DNA of 64,000 nucleotides from Bacteroidota bacterium (GTDB lineage: Bacteria > Bacteroidota > Bacteroidia > UBA4408). The translations under genes and the position numbers were made by a program. The notes beneath the pieces are model-generated. The model did no database searches. It was given only the letters and a program-made list of their open reading frames with translations, and had not been told where the DNA came from. The stretch covers positions 1,352,001 through 1,416,000 of the forward strand of contig JADKHO010000001.1 in assembly GCA_016721765.1 (NCBI GenBank). Direction: 5' to 3'. Every line of letters begins with the position of its first letter. Position 1 is the stretch's first letter. This document shows, piece after piece, positions 59,733-64,000 of this stretch.

Positions 59733-61436
59733 ATGAATAAACTAAGCAACTTACTTTTCCTGCTGTTTCCTGCGTTTAGCCTTATGGCGCAACCACAAAT
59801 CCAAAATTGGGAAAATGGAAATAAAAAAAGCGAAGAGAACTTTAAAAATGGAATGCAAGAAGGCAAATCCCTTTATTGGTATCAATCCGGAAAATTAGCT
59901 AAAGAGGTAAACTACAAAGGCGGTAAAGAAGAAGGAACCCTAACGCGTTACTACGAGGATGGCAAAACCAAAGGAATAGAGAATTACACTTTCGGAAATA
60001 AAAATGGTGCTTGGACGTATTTCTATAACAATGGAACCAAAGCCCAAGAGTGTTTTTATAAATTCAATTGGCTCGATAGCACTTGCAAAAGCTGGTACGA
60101 AAACGGAAACATAAAAAGCGAGGAGTTTTATAAAAAGAAAAAGAAGGAAGGCAAATGGGTGTATTATTATGAAAGTGGAAAGAAGCAAAATGAAGGCTTT
60201 TTTAAAAATAACTTGCAACAAGATAAATACACGGCTTGGTACGAAAACGGCAATATTGAAAAAGAAGGAACTTTTGTAAACGATACCATGCATGGAAAAT
60301 GGACCAAGTATTTTACAAGTGGTAAAATGAAAGAAGAGGGCAACTATACTAGGGGAAATTACAGCCTTTTGAATTATTGGGATGAAAGCGGTAAACAATG
60401 GGTGAAAGATGGGAATGGACATTATATTTTATATTTTGATAACGGCGCTAAAAAATCAGAAGGCGATTATAAAAACGGTAAGGAAGAAGGAGAATGGAAA
60501 TATTATCTCCCTGACGGTAAAGTGGAATACAGCCTAAATTATGTAGCAGGTAAGAAAGATGGAAATGGAATTTATTATTTTGATAACGGAAAAATAAACA
60601 AACAAGGCAATTTTAAAAACGATCTTAAAACGGGTATTTGGCAATGGTTTCGTAAGGATGGCAGCAAAGATATGGAAGGCGCTTTACTTGCCGATAAGCA
60701 AAGCGGACATTGGACCTATTATTTTGAAAACGGGAGAAAGGAATTTGAGGGAAATTACAAGGAAGGCATGCACGACAGCATTTGGACCTATTATTATGCC
60801 ACCGGAGAATTATGGAAGAATGGCCCTTTTAAAGACGATTTAAAAAATGGAACCTGGACTACTTATTTTGAAAAGGGCCAAAAGCTGCAGGAAGGAAATT
60901 ACTCCAATAATAAAGAGGAGGGATTATGGACTGCTTGGTATGAAAATGGACAAAAAAAGGATGAAGGTTCTTTTAAGGTGGGTTTGATGAATGGCGCCTG
61001 GATGGGGTGGTATCCCAATGGAAAACAAAGTTATAGCGGCAGTTATTTAGATAATGGTAAAGATGGACTGTGGGCCAATTGGAGTGAAAACGGTCAAAAG
61101 GTGAAGGAAGAAACGTATTTAAAAGGAAAACTCAATGGGCCCTGCGCGCGCTGGTTCGACAATGGAACAATAAAGGAAGTTGGTGCGTATGAAAACGATC
61201 GTAAAACAGGCACTTGGTCTTTTTATTATGAGAACGGAAATAAATTTGCAGAAATAAATTTTAAAAAGGGAATTCAGGAAGGTAAAAAGACTACTTGGTA
61301 CAATTACGGTGGAATTTGGCAAAAAGGTCAGTTCATAAATGACCGCATGGATGGCAAATGGCAAACATTTGATAAAAACGGGAAACTTATCTCAACCGTA
61401 TATTATAAGCGGGGAAAAATTGAAAAGGAGGAATAA
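59733..61436 (+). CDS. Exported MORN-variant repeat protein
   Basis: 567 residues: signal peptide (ending SLMAQP), then about 23 repeats of 20-25 residues, each W/Y-[YF]-x-N-G-x-x-K-x-E-G-x-[YF]-x-x-G-x-x-[DE]-G-x-W (for example YYESGKKQNEGFFKNNLQQDKY, WYENGQKKDEGSFKVGLMNG). These MORN-variant (YwqK-like) repeats form an extended hairpin-beta stack. Many copies are ascribed to toxin-antitoxin systems by name, but no toxin domain or partner gene is seen here; a surface or periplasmic binding role is more likely. Confidence 0.93.
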   Translation: MNKLSNLLFLLFPAFSLMAQPQIQNWENGNKKSEENFKNGMQEGKSLYWYQSGKLAKEVNYKGGKEEGTLTRYYEDGKTKGIENYTFGNKNGAWTYFYNNGTKAQECFYKFNWLDSTCKSWYENGNIKSEEFYKKKKKEGKWVYYYESGKKQNEGFFKNNLQQDKYTAWYENGNIEKEGTFVNDTMHGKWTKYFTSGKMKEEGNYTRGNYSLLNYWDESGKQWVKDGNGHYILYFDNGAKKSEGDYKNGKEEGEWKYYLPDGKVEYSLNYVAGKKDGNGIYYFDNGKINKQGNFKNDLKTGIWQWFRKDGSKDMEGALLADKQSGHWTYYFENGRKEFEGNYKEGMHDSIWTYYYATGELWKNGPFKDDLKNGTWTTYFEKGQKLQEGNYSNNKEEGLWTAWYENGQKKDEGSFKVGLMNGAWMGWYPNGKQSYSGSYLDNGKDGLWANWSENGQKVKEETYLKGKLNGPCARWFDNGTIKEVGAYENDRKTGTWSFYYENGNKFAEINFKKGIQEGKKTTWYNYGGIWQKGQFINDRMDGKWQTFDKNGKLISTVYYKRGKIEKEE

Positions 61437-61439
61437 TAA

Positions 61440-61760
61440 TTAAGCGCCTTCTTCTTCGGGATCAGAGCGAAAGCTCAACCACATCGCAATTGCAACAACC
61501 GAAACAACTCCCAAAATCATTAAAATGGAATTCAATGTGGCGTTTCCGGTTTTTGTGATGTGTTTCAATTCCTTGAACACACTTTTCATTGTTTTATTGG
61601 TGAAAGCAGTATCCGTTTTTTGAACTTCGGTGGTAGTTGCGGCGGCACTTGAATCAGCTGCTTGAGAAAAAGCAACCGGACTAAAAGAAATTGTTAAAAC
61701 AAGTAGGAGTAAGGTTATAATCGTTAGTTTACTTGTAGTTTTTGTTCGGTCGAGGTACAT
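61440..61760 (-). CDS. Small membrane protein with signal peptide
   Basis: 106 residues. The ATG at 61760 gives MYLDRTKTTSKLTIITLLLLVLTISFSPVAFSQ, a clear signal peptide; six residues from the upstream ATG at 61778 are dropped. An Ala/Thr-rich linker, a short helix (NKTMKSVFKELKHITKTG) and one TM helix (ILMILGVVSVVAIAMWLSF) follow, with an acidic tail (DPEEEGA). No family recognised. Convergent with the MORN gene (3-base gap). Confidence 0.75.
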   Translation of the reverse strand: MYLDRTKTTSKLTIITLLLLVLTISFSPVAFSQAADSSAAATTTEVQKTDTAFTNKTMKSVFKELKHITKTGNATLNSILMILGVVSVVAIAMWLSFRSDPEEEGA

Positions 61761-61917
61761 ATTCTTGCGATAAATCATACAAAAGAGATTGGTTTGAAAA
61801 TATTTTTTTCAACTTTCAATGATACAAAAATAATACAATTTTCCAAATATTAGGGAGATAAAATTAACTAACCGTTCGATGAGTGGTAAATTTTATGCTT
61901 CAATTGAAAATATTTTG

Positions 61918-61925
61918 TATATTTG
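61918..61925 (+). promoter_or_regulatory. -7 promoter box of the rimP-nusA-infB operon
   Basis: TATATTTG, full match to TAnnTTTG; predicted start near 61932, leader of about 59 bases that contains the hairpin at 61951. Confidence 0.45.
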
Positions 61926-61950
61926 CACCCGATTTTAAGGAGAAATTATA

Positions 61951-61979
61951 AAAAGAGGGGACGAGTAGTCCCCTCTTTT
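61951..61979 (+). terminator. Terminator-like hairpin in the rimP leader
   Basis: A perfect 12-bp stem AAAAGAGGGGAC/GTCCCCTCTTTT (61951-61962 with 61968-61979), 5-base loop, T tail, ending 11 bases before the rimP ATG. It lies after the promoter and before the first gene, so it may attenuate transcription or be a processing or protein-binding site. Confidence 0.7.
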
Positions 61980-61990
61980 ATTTGATAAAA

Positions 61991-62452
61991 ATGATTCAAG
62001 ACAGCCAGATTCGCGACTTAGTAAAGGAGAAAATAGAAGGTACAAACTTGTTTCTTGTGGATGTTACGGTTAAACCGGGAAACAAAATTGTGATTTTAAT
62101 TGATGGAATAAACGGACTTTCTGTGGATGAGTGCGTGAAAGTGAGTCGACATGTAGAGTTTAGCCTCGACAGAGAAGCGGAAGATTTTGAATTGTTGGTT
62201 TCTTCGCCCGGAGCCGATTCGCCGTTTAAAGTGCGGGAGCAATATAAAAAGTATGAAGGCAGAATGGTGGAAGTGATTACAAATGAGGGCAAGATCTGTA
62301 ATGGAAAGTTATATTCATCGGATGAAGAAGGTCTTGAAATCGAAATGATTGTCCCTGTTAAAGGTGCAAACAAAAAAGTGAAAGCAACTGAAAAACAAAA
62401 ATTTAACTATAATCAAATCAAACAAACAAAAGCAACTATTTCTTTTAAATAA
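61991..62452 (+). CDS. rimP: Ribosome maturation factor RimP
   Basis: 153 residues from the ATG at 61991; the TTG at 61982 three codons earlier is not needed. N-terminal domain with LFLVDVTVKPGNKIVILIDGINGLSVDECVKVSRHVEFSL and the LLVSSPGADSPFKVREQYKKYEGRMVEV motif; the C-terminal SH3-like part has EGLEIEMIVPVKG and FNYNQIKQTKATISF. Assists 30S assembly. First gene of the rimP-nusA-infB operon (12-base gap to nusA). Confidence 0.95.
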   Translation: MIQDSQIRDLVKEKIEGTNLFLVDVTVKPGNKIVILIDGINGLSVDECVKVSRHVEFSLDREAEDFELLVSSPGADSPFKVREQYKKYEGRMVEVITNEGKICNGKLYSSDEEGLEIEMIVPVKGANKKVKATEKQKFNYNQIKQTKATISFK

Positions 62453-62464
62453 AAATTAAAAACA

Positions 62465-63715
62465 ATGGAAAGTATAAATTTAATTGAGTCGTTTTCGGAG
62501 TTTAAAGAATTTAAGAACATCGATAGACCAACCATGATGAGCATTTTGGAAGATGTATTCCGTAGCGCATTAGGTAAAAAATATGGTTCAGATGAAAACT
62601 TCGATATCATTATTAATATTGATAAAGGTGACTTGGAAATTTGGCACAACCGACAAATTGTAGACGATGAATTTGCAGAAGACAGTTTTGATTTTGATGA
62701 GAATAAACACATTAGTTTAACGGATGCGCAAAAGATTGATGCGGATTTCGAAATCGGCGAAGAGATTACACAACCTGTACGATTAGAAGATTTTGGAAGA
62801 AGAGCTGTATTGGCAGTACGTCAAAATTTGGCTTCTCGTATTATGGATTTGGAGAAGGATGGAATTTTCAAAAAATACCAAGAGCGTGTGGGCGATATTA
62901 TTACCGGTGAGGTGTATCAGATTTGGAAGCGCGAGATTTTAATTTTAGATGATGAAGGCAATGAATTGATTTTGCCTAAAACAGAACAAATTCCTTCCGA
63001 TTTCTATAAAAAAGGAGATACCGTGCGCGCAGTTGTTTCGAAGGTAGAAATGAAAAACAACTCGCCTGTAATTGTTCTTTCCCGTGTTTCTCCTGTATTT
63101 TTGGAACGCTTGTTCGAGATGGAAGTTCCCGAAGTGTTTGACGGTTTAATCACTATTAAGAAAATTGTACGTGAACCGGGCGAAAGAGCTAAAGTTGCAG
63201 TAGAATCGTACGACGATCGTATTGATCCGGTGGGTGCTTGTGTAGGTATGAAAGGCTCACGTATTCACGGAATTGTGCGCGAGTTGAAAAACGAAAATAT
63301 CGATGTAATTAATTTTACTACAAATGCTAGTTTATTTATTACACGTGCCTTAAGTCCTGCAAAAATTACTTCGGTAAAAATTGACGATGAGACAAAAAGA
63401 GCAGAAGTGTTTTTAAAACCCGATCAAGTTAGCTTAGCTATTGGAAAAGGTGGACACAACATTAAGTTGGCAGGAAAATTAACCGGTTACGAAATTGATG
63501 TTTACCGCGATAGCGACGTGGATACTGATGATGTGGATTTGGAAGAATTTGCAGATGAAATAGATGCTTGGGTGCTGGATGCATTAAAAGCAGTTGGTTG
63601 CGATACCGCAAAAAGTGTGTTGGAATTAACTACCGATGATTTGGTTAAACGCACCGATTTGGAAGAAGAAACAATTAAAGAAGTAAAAGAAATTTTACAA
63701 GCTGAGTTTGAATAA
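62465..63715 (+). CDS. nusA: Transcription termination/antitermination factor NusA
   Basis: 416 residues: NusA N-terminal domain (LIESFSEFKEFKNIDRPTMMSILEDVFRSALGKKYG), S1 domain (from about 137, DIITGEVYQIWKREILIL), KH domains (VGACVGMKGSRIHGIVREL, and IGKGGHNIKLAGKLTGYEIDVY) and a short acidic C-terminal helix-hairpin motif (LVKRTDLEEETIKEVKEILQAEFE). It binds RNA polymerase to control pausing and termination. Length is usual for Bacteroidota, which lack the long acidic repeats of proteobacterial NusA. Confidence 0.97.
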   Translation: MESINLIESFSEFKEFKNIDRPTMMSILEDVFRSALGKKYGSDENFDIIINIDKGDLEIWHNRQIVDDEFAEDSFDFDENKHISLTDAQKIDADFEIGEEITQPVRLEDFGRRAVLAVRQNLASRIMDLEKDGIFKKYQERVGDIITGEVYQIWKREILILDDEGNELILPKTEQIPSDFYKKGDTVRAVVSKVEMKNNSPVIVLSRVSPVFLERLFEMEVPEVFDGLITIKKIVREPGERAKVAVESYDDRIDPVGACVGMKGSRIHGIVRELKNENIDVINFTTNASLFITRALSPAKITSVKIDDETKRAEVFLKPDQVSLAIGKGGHNIKLAGKLTGYEIDVYRDSDVDTDDVDLEEFADEIDAWVLDALKAVGCDTAKSVLELTTDDLVKRTDLEEETIKEVKEILQAEFE

Positions 63716-63788
63716 GCAATCAATTTTTTTGAAAAGATTGCATTTTTTTGATGAATTTTAAACCCTATTACAAAGCGTAAAGCAATAT

Positions 63789-64000
63789 ATGTCTGAAACC
63801 GGAGAAATAAGATTATCCAAAGCACTAAAAGAATTTAATGTTGGTATCGACCATGCCATCGCATTTTTAGCGACTAAGGGTCAAAAGATTGATAGGAACC
63901 CGAATGCAAAAATTTCCGGAGAGGCGTATGCTTTGTTGTTAAATGAGTATGCTTCTGATAAAAAGGCAAAAGATGATTCTAAAAAAATTGATGCCATTTT
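63789..64000 (+). CDS. infB: Translation initiation factor IF-2 (N-terminus only, 3' end outside window)
   Basis: The first 70 codons of infB, still open at the window edge. The start MSETGEIRLSKALKEFNVGIDHAIAFLATKGQKIDRNPNAKISGEAYALL is the IF-2 N-terminal domain (IF2_N-like helices with the RLSKALKEFN motif). The gap of 73 bases from nusA contains no terminator, so it belongs to the same operon. The GTPase domain lies beyond the window. Confidence 0.95.
   Translation, partial: MSETGEIRLSKALKEFNVGIDHAIAFLATKGQKIDRNPNAKISGEAYALLLNEYASDKKAKDDSKKIDAI

Noticed and set aside
59733..61436. MORN-repeat protein as a toxin or antitoxin
   Set aside because: No toxin domain, no small partner gene; it has a signal peptide and is repeats from end to end.

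Overview
The window looks like a chromosomal segment of an environmental, AT-rich member of the Bacteroidota (Flavobacteriia/Sphingobacteriia-like). The evidence is a gliding-motility/type IX secretion C-terminal domain, many small lipoproteins, an M16 protease next to a VPS10-like beta-propeller protein, DUF4199, DUF1987/SiaC and YfiR families, ATGA-coupled operons, weak Shine-Dalgarno sites, and promoters of the Bacteroidota type (TTTG, 17-20 bases, TAnnTTTG).

Layout. 1-6.4 kb: a prolyl oligopeptidase (cut by the window edge) behind a cyclophilin, two small proteins, then an operon YfiR - TPR - HAMP/PP2C phosphatase. 6.6-10.7 kb: two tandem Kup potassium transporters. 10.8-12.4 kb: a class III cyclase fused to an HD domain. 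12.4-21.5 kb: mostly single housekeeping or envelope genes (UspA pair, fasciclin, DUF502, YdeI-like, cytochrome c-like, LOG, Gly-zipper, a frameshifted DUF4199-like gene, YjbR-like, HemW), with a 42-bp tandem repeat array. 21.6-26 kb: a SiaC-like phosphoprotein, a lipoprotein and a TerB/ABCG-like transporter.

26-41 kb is the accessory core. Two related modules lie head to tail on the minus strand. Each begins with a DUF4062/TIR-like protein followed by a membrane-anchored nSTAND1 NTPase. Module 1 (33.2 to 26.1 kb) continues with a nine-helix membrane protein and a coiled-coil PP2C phosphatase. Module 2 (40.8 to 33.4 kb) continues with an outer-membrane barrel-like protein and a lipoprotein. 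In module 2 an 839-bp island is wedged between the TIR-like gene and the NTPase gene. It contains a GIY-YIG nuclease gene and arrays of REP-like hairpins whose stems covary. This is the best candidate for an undescribed system in the window.

41-52 kb: a histidine kinase with a duplicated sensor, M16 protease, VPS10/BNR protein, a large PKD protein with a type IX sorting domain, and tRNA-Ala(GGC) between two tRNA remnants. 52-56 kb: sppA, pdxA, rnhA. 56-59 kb: a small regulon in which a winged-helix regulator probably binds ACTTTG-N5-CAAAGT in front of its own operon and in front of a ferritin-like diiron operon. 59-64 kb: DUF465, a 23-repeat MORN protein, and the rimP-nusA-infB operon with a terminator-like hairpin in its leader.

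Signalling by PP2C-type phosphatases recurs (two enzymes plus a SiaC-like substrate), which suggests a partner-switch theme spread over several loci.
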